Shown here in pieces: positions 39,252-49,986 of a stretch of 64,000 nucleotides of DNA. The stretch is from Euonymus europaeus (taxonomy: Eukaryota > Streptophyta > Magnoliopsida > Celastrales > Celastraceae), in the NCBI GenBank assembly GCA_963580455.1, contig OY756972.1, positions 3,425,001-3,489,000 on the forward strand, read 5' to 3'. Each line of letters begins with the position of its first letter. The stretch's first letter is position 1. A program made the translations under genes and the position numbers. The notes under the pieces are model-generated. The model saw only the letters and a list, made by a program, of their open reading frames with translations, did no database searches and was not told where the DNA came from.

Positions 39252-39366
39252 GGGAATTTTGGCAAAATGACTCATTTTGAAAACATTTTTAGTGAACTAA
39301 TCCTTTTTTAAAAAAATTAAAATTTTGACACTTTTAACAATGAAAATGTCTCAAATGTCATCTTGT
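39252..39366 (+). repeat. MULE left terminal inverted repeat
   Basis: Starts GGGAATTTTGG and pairs with 42735-42849. The outer 45 bp are about 85% identical by eye, becoming gapped further in. Confidence 0.85.
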
Positions 39367-39529
39367 CATCGTTTCCACAGCCCTTGTCATATTCTGTCAC
39401 TTCCTGCACACTTTTCAGTTTTGTCTTTAAAAAAATATTAAACAATTAATAATGTAAATCATGAAAAAATTCCGCAAAATGAAATAAAGTAACAGTACAT
39501 TTTCTTCTTCAAATTATTCATTTCTTCTT

Positions 39530-40700
39530 CTTCTTCTTTTCTCCGAGTCTATTGCAAGAACCAGAGCCTTCTTTCTTTTTTTTTCTTTTTCCTTGATCTA
39601 AGTCGCAGTCTCCCGTTAAGCAGAAATCGAATTCGTCGAAGTGTAGCCTATTCTGGCCTATAAACAACCAGTCAGTAGGTGTCTTGAAGAAACAAGAAGA
39701 GTCTTTGAGGGTTCAAATCTAGTGTTCTCGAGTCTAAGAATGTCTGCATTTGCAAGAATGCTTGGTCATACAGTGTATAGGCACATGTTGAAGAATGAAA
39801 ATGTGGCACCTTGCACGCCTACAAAACGAAACAAGGTAACAAATACATACATATAAGCTTGAATCAATGTAAATACATAGATTTTTGAATGAATTTCTTA
39901 TTTTGTTGGTTGATTTTGATGACAACTTTTTTTCTTGTTTTGGTCATGTTGTAAAAAAATTTATTTAGAATAATTTTTTTTTTGGTTTAGAATCGTTATA
40001 ATTATGTTTAGAATAGTCAAATTTGTATTTAGTATAGTTTAATTTTTTATTAGAACAATTTATTTTTAAAACTTTTGATATTTGTGATAACGTTTTTTTT
40101 TCAATGTATATTGTCAATGAAGTACAAGATTAAATTAGAGGACATATTTCCATCAAAGATTACTACAATCTTCTTTTTCTTCTTTTTCCTTGGCCTGAGT
40201 CGCAGTCTCCCATTAAGCAGGAACTGGATCCGTTGAAGTGTAGCCTATTTAGGTCTATAAACAATCAGCCAGTTGATGCTTTGAAGGAACAAGAATAGTC
40301 TCTGGGAAGTTCGAATCCAACACTGTCGAGTCTAGCACTGCCCGTATTTGATAGAATTCATGGCCATACAATGTATTGACACATGTTGACGAATAAAAAT
40401 GTTACATATTTCACACCTAGAAATTGAAACAAAATAACAGTGTATCTAAATTTGAATCAGTATGAATACACAGATTTTTCAAAACGTTTTCACTAACTTT
40501 GGTCATGTTGTTAAAGTTTTGTTTAGAATAGTTATTTTTCTGTTTAGAACATTTATAATTATGTTTAAAACAATCAAAAATTTGTTTAGTAAAGTTAAAT
40601 TTCTAATTAGAACAATATAATTTTAAAACTTTTGACATTTGTGATATTTGTTTCAGCATATATTGTCAATGAATTACAAAATTAAATCAGATGACATATT
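39530..40700 (+). repeat. Direct repeat inside MULE, two units of about 600 bp
   Basis: Blocks such as AGTCGCAGTCTCCCRTTAAG, GTGTAGCCTATT, CTATAAACAA and TATTGTCAATGAA recur in the same order in the two units, starting near 39530 and 40140. This is an internal duplication of the region upstream of the DUF1985-like remnant. Confidence 0.75.
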
Positions 40701-40716
40701 TTCATCAAAGGTTGCT

Positions 40717-41190
40717 GCACTTTGGAGACTCCAACAATCAGAGTTCATTTTGCATTGCTTGGGAGAGCTGATAAGTTCAAGCGTAAGAGTTTGAATATTA
40801 ACCTCTACAATCTTGTCGGTTTTCCACATGTCCTTCAGGTAAAGACACTTCAAATGTTTTTAGAACATTTAATGTTGTTTTTAGAAAGAGTTTTATTTTT
40901 GTTCAAGAGAGGTATATTTATGTTTAGAACATTTATGTTTCTATTTAGAACAGTTATAGATATGCTTTGAACAGTTATCTTTTTGTTTAAAACAATTTTA
41001 GATTTGTTTTGAACATTTTTATTTTTGTTTATAACAACTTTAATTTATTTTTTCCTTCAGTTATGGACTTATGAGGCAATCCCAAGGTTGAGTGCTAGAT
41101 TTGCGAAGACGGTCGGGGATATAGAGGCACCAAGACTGCTATCCAAATTCAAAGTCCTGCTCAAAAGTTTTTTCTCTTACGTTCATGTAT
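40717..41190 (+). pseudogene. DUF1985-like (Ulp1-transposon associated) fragment
   Basis: Two adjacent frames read VHFALLGRADKFKRKSLNIN, then NLVGFPHVLQ, then an AT-rich insert or intron (40841-41060), then LWTYEAIPRLSARFAKTVGD and APRLLSKFK. The 'ALQIWAYEAIPxL' pattern is typical of DUF1985 proteins carried with Ulp1-like proteases in plant MULEs (Kaonashi type). No protease catalytic domain remains. Confidence 0.6.
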
Positions 41191-41208
41191 GAAATCCACA
41201 TATAGCTT

Positions 41209-42508
41209 TCATTCCTCTATGCTTTCTCTATATATGTTATCCTGGTTGAGATTTTCACTGGATCTTTCATCAATTGTGGCGAACTCGACCAAATCAAGGC
41301 CTAAAGTTCTTATTAAAACTAACCAGTAAAATAATCTATTACAAACAGAACTATAACACTTGATAAATAAAACACGTAATAGTTAATTCTAAAAAAAATA
41401 TGTTTCCAAAAAAATATAACTTTCTTCAAACCCTATAATATCTATGTTCTAAAAAAAACTATAACTGTTCTAAACAAACTCATAACAGTGCTAAACTAAA
41501 TCATAATTGTTCAAAACAAAATGCTTTAATATAGCAAACATAATTCGCGAACATTTCTGCATAGGTTAGTTGAGTAGTAGTAAGCTACCTATCAATTTTC
41601 TTGCTCAGTTCTTTAAGCGCAAGAAGTGATCCATCTGCATGACTGAAAGTAACAAAACCATAACCAAAATCATACTCTACTTCGAGCTCCTTAGACTCAG
41701 ACCTCTATCTTTATCTACTCCCACCACTGGACCCTGATCCATATCCAGGTCTATTCATATCAGTCTCATATCCACAAGAAGGCTCTAGCCTAGGCTCTAC
41801 ATATCCTCCTCCTTCACATGGAACAAAACCTAAAGTGAGTCAGGGCTTAGAATGACCATACCTGTGTATCATTCATCTATACTTCCTCTATTGTATGTTA
41901 TCCTAGTCGAGATTGTCATTGGATCTTTTATCAATTGTGACGAACTCGACCAAATCAAGGCCTAAAGTTCTTAGCAAAACCAACCATTAAAATAATCTAT
42001 TCCAAACAGAACTATTAACACTTGATAAATAAAACACGTAATAGTTAATTCTAAAAAAATTATGTTTCCAAAAAAATATAACTTTTCTGAAACCCTATAA
42101 TATCTATGTTCTAAACAAAACCATAATTGTTCTAAACAAAACTATAACAGTTCTAAACAAAATGCTTTATTATAACAAACATAATTCGCAAACATTCCTG
42201 CAGAGGTTAATTGAGCATTAGTAACATGCCTATCAATTTCTTTCCCAGTTCTTTAAGCACAAGAAGTGATCCATCTGCATGACTAAAAGTAACAAAACCA
42301 TAGCCAAAATCATACTCTACTTCAGGCTCCTCATACTCAAACATTTATCCTTATCTAGTCCCACAACTCGACCCAGATCCATATCCAGGTCTATTCATAT
42401 CAGTCTCAAATTCACAAGAAGGCTCTAGCCTAGGCCCTAAATATCCTCCTCCCCCACCTGGAATAAAACCTAGAGCGAGTAAGAGCTTAGGATGATCATA
42501 CCTGTTGT
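41209..42508. repeat. Tandem direct duplication of about 660 bp inside MULE
   Basis: Copy 1 about 41209-41869, copy 2 about 41870-42508. CGAACTCGACCAAATCAAGG, AAACACGTAATAGTTAATTC and AAGTGATCCATCTGCATGAC occur in both at a constant offset. Each copy carries one RRM-like fragment on the minus strand. About 90% identical by eye. Confidence 0.85.
41584..42380 (-). pseudogene. RRM-like (RNA-binding) captured fragments, two copies
   Basis: Minus-strand text near 41590-41700 and 42235-42345 reads VEYDFGYGFVTFSHADGSLL followed by LKEL and KID. YGFVTF fits part of the RNP-1 motif of an RNA recognition motif. A following Gly-rich MNRPGYGSGSS piece lies upstream of stops in both copies. These look like host-gene fragments carried by the MULE. 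Confidence 0.45.
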
Positions 42509-42734
42509 ACTCAATCTGGAGCGGATCTTCAGCATAAGCAGAAGCTTTGGTAGAGGACGAGTATGGCGGATGATTGCAATCAAAGTCATGAAAAGAGAAG
42601 TTAGGATAGCAAATCTCCTCAAAAGCTCTCTCATTCGTTTTTTGTAATTTTTATTTGATACAGAAGACTAGTGGCTGAGCTATTTGATTTGACAATTTTA
42701 ACAAATATAATATAATCAATACTTTGAAAAGTGT

Positions 42735-42849
42735 GGCAAGGGACATTTGAGACCTTTCCATGATCAAAAAGGTTAAAAATTAACTTTTTTAAAAAAAGGT
42801 CAAATGGCTAAAAATGTTTTGAAAATGGGTCATTTTACTAAATTTCCCT
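42735..42849 (-). repeat. MULE right terminal inverted repeat
   Basis: Inverse partner of 39252-39366, ending CATTTTACTAAATTTCCC just before the target duplication at 42850. Confidence 0.85.
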
Positions 42850-42982
42850 TCGAACACTTGAGGTAGGAAGAGGAAAGTGAATTACGTGGAGGCGGGTTAA
42901 TTTGAAGGTTCGTGGTGTTATTTACCAAAATAACCAAATTATTTGTTCCCAAATAAAAATATAATGAAAACGTCTGTGATAA

Positions 42983-43339
42983 GAGCACATGCAATAGTGT
43001 CTGTTTAATGTCGATATTAAATATTGTTAGAATATGTATTTTTATTGATGTGATTATATTGGGAGATGTGTTTTGTTGATGTGGTTGTATTGAAAGATAT
43101 GTTTTGTAGAATTTTGTTGTGAAAATGATGTAGGAAAGAAAAATAGTTGGTTTAAATAATGGAGTAATAAATAATTGTATTGAGATATGTGTTTTGCTGA
43201 TGTGACTGTATTGAAATATATGTTTTTGCTGATATGACTATATTGAGAGATGTGTGTGGTTTGAATTTTTGTGTGATTAAAATAGGGTCCACAAATAATT
43301 TTAATAGGAACAACAATATATAAACCATTGCATGTGCTC
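42983..43339. mobile_element. PIF/Harbinger-type MITE
   Basis: Ends GAGCACATGCAATAGTGT and the inverse ACCATTGCATGTGCTC (one mismatch in 16), flanked by TAA (42980-42982 and 43340-43342), the 3-bp TWA target used by PIF/Harbinger elements. The 357-bp interior has repeated GATGTG and GAGATRTGTTTTG words. A diverged relative lies at 3485-3720. It inserted upstream of the original ALS leader. Confidence 0.8.
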
Positions 43340-43384
43340 TAATTAGGACACAAGTACTCACCACTATGCATACTGCCATTTTTT

Positions 43385-43580
43385 TTTTGGATAAAATTGA
43401 AACTAATGAAAATCAAATATTTTTTATTAAAATTGAAAAAATCGATACTCTGATTTGAAATCAACTAAACGGTATTTTTTTATTAAAAATGAAAAAATTG
43501 ATATTTTGATTCAAAATTGACTAAACGGGTTGTAACAAATATGTCCAAAAATCGATTAAAACCGATCATTAACATCACTA
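43385..43580. mobile_element. hAT-like remnant, one end
   Basis: The reverse complement begins TAGTGATGTTAATGATCGGT and matches the family end at 7066. The interior has two AAAATTGAAAAAATYGATA blocks. The last 16 bp (CATCACTAATTGTATG) are repeated 31 bp downstream, a possible imprecise footprint. Confidence 0.45.
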
Positions 43581-44353
43581 ATTGTATGTTGTGTCAAAAA
43601 AACATCACTAATTGTATGACTATATAATAATAAAAAATTACCTAAATTTTTAACTTAAAAAATATATTTCAATACAGCTATTTCAGATACTAAAAACATT
43701 TTTTTTTTCATACTCATCCAGTCTCGTGCACATGTTATCATGTTAGGATGACTGGTGGTCCAAGTCACAAAAGAAAAAAGGACTTTCTAAAACAAAATCA
43801 AAAATAAATAAAAGAAAGAGACAAAAAAGTGACATAACTCAATGTATTTAAAAAACTCATTTTTTAAGGCTTGGCCTTGGATACTTCACAAAATAAAAAT
43901 TACAATCTATCGCAAATAAATAAATATCATTAATGGGCTTTAATTCTATGTATTAAAGCCTTTGCCGTACGCTGGCCCAAACATTAGTGGGCTAATGGGC
44001 TAACAGCAGTGCTTCAATTACAAATCCACTATAAAGGGTAATATATCATAAAGCCCAAACCAAGCCCAAACCCAAGATCCAAAGATTGGACAAAGCTCAA
44101 TCGTGGAGGGAGCGCTGGCCCAGTGTTATGACTTATGAGAATAATCACTATAAATAATTTGTTTCGGTTTTTTTTCCCCTCCTTTCAGGTATCAACCAAA
44201 AGGCGGGCCTTGCACATTCGAAACGCTCCTCTTCGACCCTTCCTCTCCCAGTCCCCAGTCCCTCCTCTTCTTTCCATTCCCGCTTCTCCTTGTTTTTCTC
44301 CTTTGGTTCTCTCTCTCTCTATTTATATCTATGTGTTTTCCTTTCGATCACCG
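43581..44353 (+). promoter_or_regulatory. E2F promoter and proximal 5' leader
   Basis: GCCCA/TGGGC motifs are frequent (43974-44120). A CT-rich leader (CTTCCTCTCCCAGTCCCCAG to CTCTCTCTCT) runs up to 44353, where the copia element begins. The leader resumes after it at 49928. ATTCCCGC (44276-44283) fits the plant E2F consensus WTTSSCSS, so autoregulation is possible. Confidence 0.55.
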
Positions 44354-44781
44354 TGTTACGATTTGAACCTCAAACAATGCAGCGGATTGGCACAAATCGA
44401 CAAATCACTTGTTTGAAAACCAAGAATAAAATCCATAGATCTAGAGATATCAAGTAGAGAAACATATAAAGAGTAAAAGTATGAAGAACACAATATTAAC
44501 GTGGTTCGGCGTTAGCCTACGTCCACGGGAGAAGGGTGATGATCTTGTATTGAGGTTTTGAGAGAGAGTACAAAGTTTTACAAAGAGGAAAATGAAAGAT
44601 ACTATTTTTAGATCTATTTTCGCAACTTAATAATGTCAAAACATCAGACTTCCTCTCGAGCGTTGCTAACCGCTCGAGCGTGCCACAAGCCGAATGCCTC
44701 TGGTCCATAAAACTGATTTTTGACCGCTTGAGCGCACCTGGGCGCTCAGCATGCCAAGCATGCCAGACTCTGTTTTCAACA
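44354..44781 (-). repeat. Copia element 1, 3' LTR
   Basis: Pairs with 49508-49927. The LTR body contains several CTCGAGCG blocks. Next to it (44782-44798) lies the polypurine tract, reading GAGGTGGAGA on the minus strand. Confidence 0.92.
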
Positions 44782-45034
44782 AATCTCCACCTCGGCACAT
44801 ATTTTCAAATTTGTGACGACCACGTCTGCACAGAAAAAACATCTAGTACATACTCCGTGCAGCAACAATCACCCAATACCGAATGTAAAACAGTTGCACC
44901 ACAAAATAATCAACTGCACAACTACACCAAACAACACCCAATCTCCCAAACAACGGCTGAACCATCGCAATGGCTGCCTACGTACCCCTCAAGGATCAAG
45001 CCCATCGTAGTTCTATCAAATGCCTCCACCGAGG

Positions 45035-48000
45035 CTAACAACCAACGGAGAGAATATGGAGCAAGTCAAGACAGAGACTGAACTTACTCACCGGAACCAC
45101 CTTGGTTAACATATCAGCTGGATTCTCCTTTGTATCAACCTTCTTCACAAATATGGCACCTTCCTCTAGAATCTCGCGGATGAAATGATACCTAATTTTA
45201 ATGTGTTTGGTCTTCGGATGGTAAGCCTGATTCTTCGCCAAATGAATGGCCCCCCATGTTATCACAATACACATCGAGCTTGCTTTGCAACAAACCCAAC
45301 TCACCATACATACCAAGCAACCATTCAGCTTCCTTCACAGCCTCATTAAGAGCCATATACTCTGCCTCCGTAGACGACAAAGCCACAGTAGACTGTAAAG
45401 TAGACCTCCAACTAATTGGTCCACCTGCCAAAGTAAAGACTAATCCAATAGTAGACCGACTATTGTCCAAATCACCAGCAAAATCAGAATTCACATATCC
45501 AGCACTAAACACATTCTCATACATATTTTTTTCAAACATTAAACCAACATCCACAGTACCATGCAAATACAGAATCCATTTCACAGCTTGCCAATGACCC
45601 TTGCCAGGGTTATGCATATATCTACTCACCAAACTAACAGCATGTGAAATATCAGGTCTGGTACACACCATAGCATACATCAAGCTACCTACCGCATTAG
45701 CATATGGAACACGATCCATGTAATCACGTTCCTCATCAGTCTTTGGAGACATAGAAGCACACATTTTAAAATGAGAAGCAAGAGGTGTACTTACAGACTT
45801 TGTGTTTTCTTTCATTCCAAAATGTCGTAGTACCTTTTGCAAATATCCCTTTTGGGATAGATAAACTTTGCTCTTCTTTCGATCTCTATGAATCTCCATA
45901 CCCAGAATTTTCTTGGCTTCACCAAGATCTTTGATTTCAAACTCAGAAGCTAACTGTCTCTTTAACTTCTCAATTTCATCTTTGCTCCTGCAAGCTATAA
46001 GCATATCATCAACATATAATAGCAAATAAATGAAATTACCATCCGGTAACTTGTTGTAGTAAACACAAGGATCTTGCTCACTCTTGGTGTACTTTAACCC
46101 AAGCATAAACCGATCAAACCGCTTGTTCCACTGTCTAGAAGACTGTTTCAACCCATAAAGCGATCTAGTCAATTTACATACCAAATTATCATCTTCAGCT
46201 TTAAACCCACATGGCTGAGTCATATAAATCTCCTCTTCTAAATCACCATGCAAAAACGCAGTTTTCACATCCAACTGAGCTAACTCAAAATCAAAATGTG
46301 CTACCAAAGTCAACAAAATGCGAATGGAAGTATGTCTCACCACTGGAGAAAAACACCTCATTATAATCAATACCTTCCCGTTGAGTGTAGCCTTTAGCTA
46401 CCAACCTAGCTTTGTGGCGAATAATACCTTCAGGAGATCCTTCCTTCTTGTTGTAGACCCATTTGCACCCAATAGCTCTTCTACCCTTAGGTAACTCACA
46501 GAGCTCCCATGTTTGATTCTTTAGGAGATACTGCATCTCTTCCTCCATAGCCAACTGCCACTTATCAGCCTCAATGCTCTGAACAGCCTGCCGATAAGTA
46601 GTTGGAATTTCATCATCAATAGCTGAAAGTTCATAGGCCACAATCATATCATTCGTGAGCCAACTAGCCGCATGTTTGGTAGAGAGTATGTGTGATAGAG
46701 TATAAGCTATCGTAAAACGTAAAAGCTGAGAGTGTCTGAGAGTATATCTGACAGAGTATAAGCTAACTTATAAGCTGTATCAAACATGTGTTAGGTGTCT
46801 TTCTCTCACGGACACCTTTAGTTGTTGCAATAGGCTCTTGTACAACAGGAATAGGAGCCTCCATAGCTGAAACATCATCAACTATATCTGGATCATCATC
46901 TCTATCAACCTGGGTTGTATCTGTGTTTACATCCATAGGAGGCTGACCCTCATAACCATTATCTACCTCAGTAGCATTCTCTAATACAGTGCGAACTGGA
47001 ATATTACCTGAAGGTGAAGCTGCATCTATCTCCACCTGCTGCGAAACCTTCATGGAATTGGTTGAATTCTCCACCTGCTTGGAGACTTCTGGTTTCATCA
47101 TGGAAACCTCATCAAAAGTCACATCTCTACTCAGCACAATCTTCTTGTATTCTGGATCCCATAGCTTATAGCCCTTAACTCCCTTTTCACACCCATAAAT
47201 ACAGATTTTCTAGCATGTGGTTCCAACTTACTATCTGTGACATGATAATAAACAGGACACCCAAAAATATGAAGGGAATCATAATCCTGAACAGACTTAC
47301 CAAACCATACCTCCATAGGAGTTTTACCTTGTAATGCAGCCGAAGGCAACCGATTGATGAGATGACAAACATAAGTCAATGCCTCAGCCCAAAACGCTTT
47401 GCCCAATCCAGCATTAAACAATATACACCGTATCCTCTCCAGCAAAGTACGGTTCATGCGTTCTGCCACCCCATTCTGTTGCGGTGTTCCCCTTACTGTG
47501 AAGTGTCTTTGTATACCATCATTCTGGCACAACTGCAAGAACGGATCAGAAGTGTACTCCCCACCATTATCGCAACGGAGCACCTTGATTTTTCTGCCAG
47601 TCTAATTCTCCATGACTTTCTTCCACCTCACAAACGCCCATAATCGCCTAGAGTAATCATCAACAAAATTCACAAAATAATGTTTCCCTCCAAGTGATGC
47701 ATTCTTGGAAAGACCCCAAACATCTGTGTGCACATAATCCAGTGTCCCACTAGTCTTGTGGATAGTTGTCCCAAATGTAGCTCTTTTCTGCTTGCCCAGA
47801 ACACAATGCTCATAGAAATCTAACTTGCAGGGCAACGACACCTTTCAATAATCCTTGCTGAACAAGTTTATGCAAAGATTTTTCACCTGTATGCGCCAAT
47901 CGCATATGCCATAATCTGGTAGTCAACTTGGCTACAGAATCTGTAGCCTCACTAGTAGCTGCTGCTAATCCTGTAACTGTATTCCCCTTCAAGTAATACA

Positions 48001-49281
48001 AGTTACTCTCAAGAGTGTCTTTCATCAAAAACCATTGCTCTAGAAATTACCTTCAAAGTGCCATCTTGAATAGCAATCCGATAACCTCTGCTTTCCAACT
48101 GACCGATGGAGATGAGGTTCTTTGTCAGCCCTGGGACAAACCTAACATCTTTCAACTCTCTGACCACTCCATCATGCAACTTCAACTGGATGCTACCAAT
48201 TCCCATAATCCGACAAGGTTGAGAATTCCCCATCAGAACAACACCATTCTCTAACTTCTCAATGCTAGAGAACCAGTCCCTGTTGGGACACACATGGAAT
48301 GTAGCGCCAGTATCCAAGATCCACTCACTAGTACTTGCGGAATATACAACCGATGAAATGATCATTGAGTAGTCTGAGTCCTTATCTTCACTCTTCTTTT
48401 GAGCAATATTAATCGACGAAGAAGTGGAGTTATTCTTCTTCTTTGCCGTCTTTGGACAATCTTTCTTCTAATGCCCTTTCTCATGGCAAAAAGCACACTC
48501 ATCCTTAGCAAGCTGTCGTCCTTCTCTTGATTTGGAACGACCCCGCGGAAACCACCACCAGATTTCTTTCTATCTCTCGACCTCCAATCTCTTGCGAACA
48601 ATGCCTCTGATTGTGAATCACGCAATGCCTTTTTATCCTTCTTTCTGAACTCAAAATTCAACAATGCAGTAGACACTTCATTGTAGTTCAATTCTGTCTT
48701 CCCATGTATCAATGTGTTGACAAAGTTCTCAAACTCTTCATGAAGTGAATTCAACAACAATAAGGCTTTCACCTCATCCTTGACAATTTCTTCTAAATTC
48801 GCCAAGTCAGCAGGCAATTTAGTGAACTCATTCAAGTGCTGACTCATAGATGCACCCCTCCTCATAGTGAAGCGATAAAGCTTCCTCAACAAATGGAGAC
48901 GATTCTCAATGCTCTTCTTCATGTACTTATCCTCTAAAATCTGCCACATCTCCTTAGCCGAGCTCACATCAAGTACCAAGTACTTCAAATCCCTCGCTAA
49001 GCATTTTTGGATAGTACCACATGCACGTTTGTTCATATGTGCCCACTCTTTATCATCAATGTCATTCGGCTTGTCACTTCATCAAGATATTGATGCACTA
49101 GAGCATCCATCACTTCGACACGCCATAAACCAAAATTATTTGTCCCATCAAACTTCTATACATCCAATGACTCCTTCGAAACAACCCTAGATTGTCTACC
49201 CGGAACCTTTCCACTACCCGAAGCACTTCCACTATCTTTGCCTTTGGTAGTTACGACCGGAACTTCATCATCACTAGACAT
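45035..49281 (-). pseudogene. Copia element 1 gag-pol, degenerate
   Basis: Read on the minus strand. Gag starts MSSDDEVPVV at 49281 with stops soon after; a UBN2-type gag segment follows (48362-49036). Protease is at 48009-48365 with DTGATFHVC. Integrase is split over 47131-48028 with RLWHMRLAHTG, HTDVWG, CDNGGEY and QQNGVAERMN. Reverse transcriptase is split by a frameshift near 46330-46370 (CKWVYNKK before it, LYVDDML after it). RNase H has STEAEYMALNEA, and the end is at 45035. At least five frame breaks plus a MITE insertion make it non-functional. As in the family, it would have encoded one polyprotein for element copying. Confidence 0.92.
46671..46788. mobile_element. MITE, 'CTCTCAGACRCTCTCA' family (copy C), nested in copia
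   Basis: Ends CATGTTTGGTA and TATCAAACATG are inverted repeats with one mismatch. The body matches the copy at 6945-7052 in reverse. It interrupts the copia polyprotein between integrase and reverse transcriptase, so it moved after the copia element inserted. Confidence 0.78.
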
Positions 49282-49493
49282 CCTTAAATAACTTGATTTT
49301 ACAAAACAAGGCAGTAATTTCAAATAGATATCAAAATGGTAGAAGAATTGAACAAACGGAACCCAAATCACAAATCAAAATTCTCTCAGGAATTTTGTCA
49401 AACACCTTATGGGCACCAACCAAACAATTCCTCCACCCAAACCAAAATCTACTTAGAATCAACAAACGAACCCAAGAAAATCACTAACCTTAA

Positions 49494-49505
49494 GCTCTGA
49501 TACCA
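49494..49505 (-). other. Copia element 1 primer binding site
   Basis: On the minus strand TGGTATCAGAGC, complementary to the 3' end of initiator tRNA-Met, 2 bp inside the 5' LTR. Confidence 0.9.
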
Positions 49506-49507
49506 AT

Positions 49508-49927
49508 TGTTACGATTTGAACCTCAAACAATGCAGCGGATTGACACAAATCGACAAATCTCTTGTTTGAAAACCAAGAATAAAACTCATAGATATAGAG
49601 ATATCAAGTAGAGAAACATATAAAGAGTAAAAGTATGAAGAACACAAGATTAAAGTGATTCGGTGTTAGCCTACGTCCACGGGAGAAGGGTGATGATCTT
49701 GTATTGAGGTTTTGAGAGAGAGTACAAAGTTTTACAAAGAGGAAAATGAAAGATACTATTTTTAGATCTATTTTTGCAACTTAATAATGTCAAAACATCA
49801 GACTTCCGCTCGAGCGCTATTGACCGCTCGAACGTGCCACAAGTCAGAGTCCTCTGGTCCATAAAACTGATTTTTGACCACTTGAGCGCACCTGGGCGCT
49901 CGAGCATGCCAGACTCTGTTTTCAACA
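49508..49927 (-). repeat. Copia element 1, 5' LTR
   Basis: Partner of 44354-44781. It abuts the resumed E2F leader, which starts CACCGCCTCTTTTTCC at 49928, 59 bp before the E2F ATG. Confidence 0.92.
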
Positions 49928-49986
49928 CACCGCCTCTTTTTCCCTCCAATACTCAAATATTCAGTCTCACTCACACATACGAACTG

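Larger units (their letters stand above)
39252..42849. mobile_element. Mutator-like element (MULE), non-autonomous, with cargo
   Basis: Terminal inverted repeats of about 115 bp: left starts GGGAATTTTGGCAAAATGAC; reverse complement of the right end starts GGGAAATTTAGTAAAATGAC; similarity continues to TCTCAAATGTC. A perfect 9-bp target duplication TTCGAACAC flanks it (39243-39251 and 42850-42858), the MULE hallmark. The 3.6-kb interior has no transposase frame. It holds a DUF1985-like remnant (+), RRM-like fragments (-), two sets of internal direct repeats, and many GTTTAGAACA-like words, mostly forward on the left (40480-41040) and reversed on the right (41380-41530, 42090-42170). It inserted into the leader of the ALS copy. 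Confidence 0.9.
44354..49927 (-). mobile_element. Ty1/copia retrotransposon, old, in the E2F 5' leader
   Basis: LTRs at 44354-44781 (428 bp, downstream LTR in element orientation) and 49508-49927 (420 bp), both bounded by TGTTACG on the plus strand and TTCAACA at the far end. They differ at many sites (about 5% by eye plus indels). Target duplication CACCG at 44349-44353 and 49928-49932. Domain order on the minus strand is gag, protease, integrase, reverse transcriptase, RNase H (copia order). The coding region has many stops and frameshifts. It is reverse to E2F. Confidence 0.95.

Noticed and set aside
39590..40450. tRNA or SINE B-box matches (GGTTCAAATC, GTTCGAATCC) in the MULE repeat
   Set aside because: No A box or tRNA fold was found, and the text belongs to the duplicated MULE interior.
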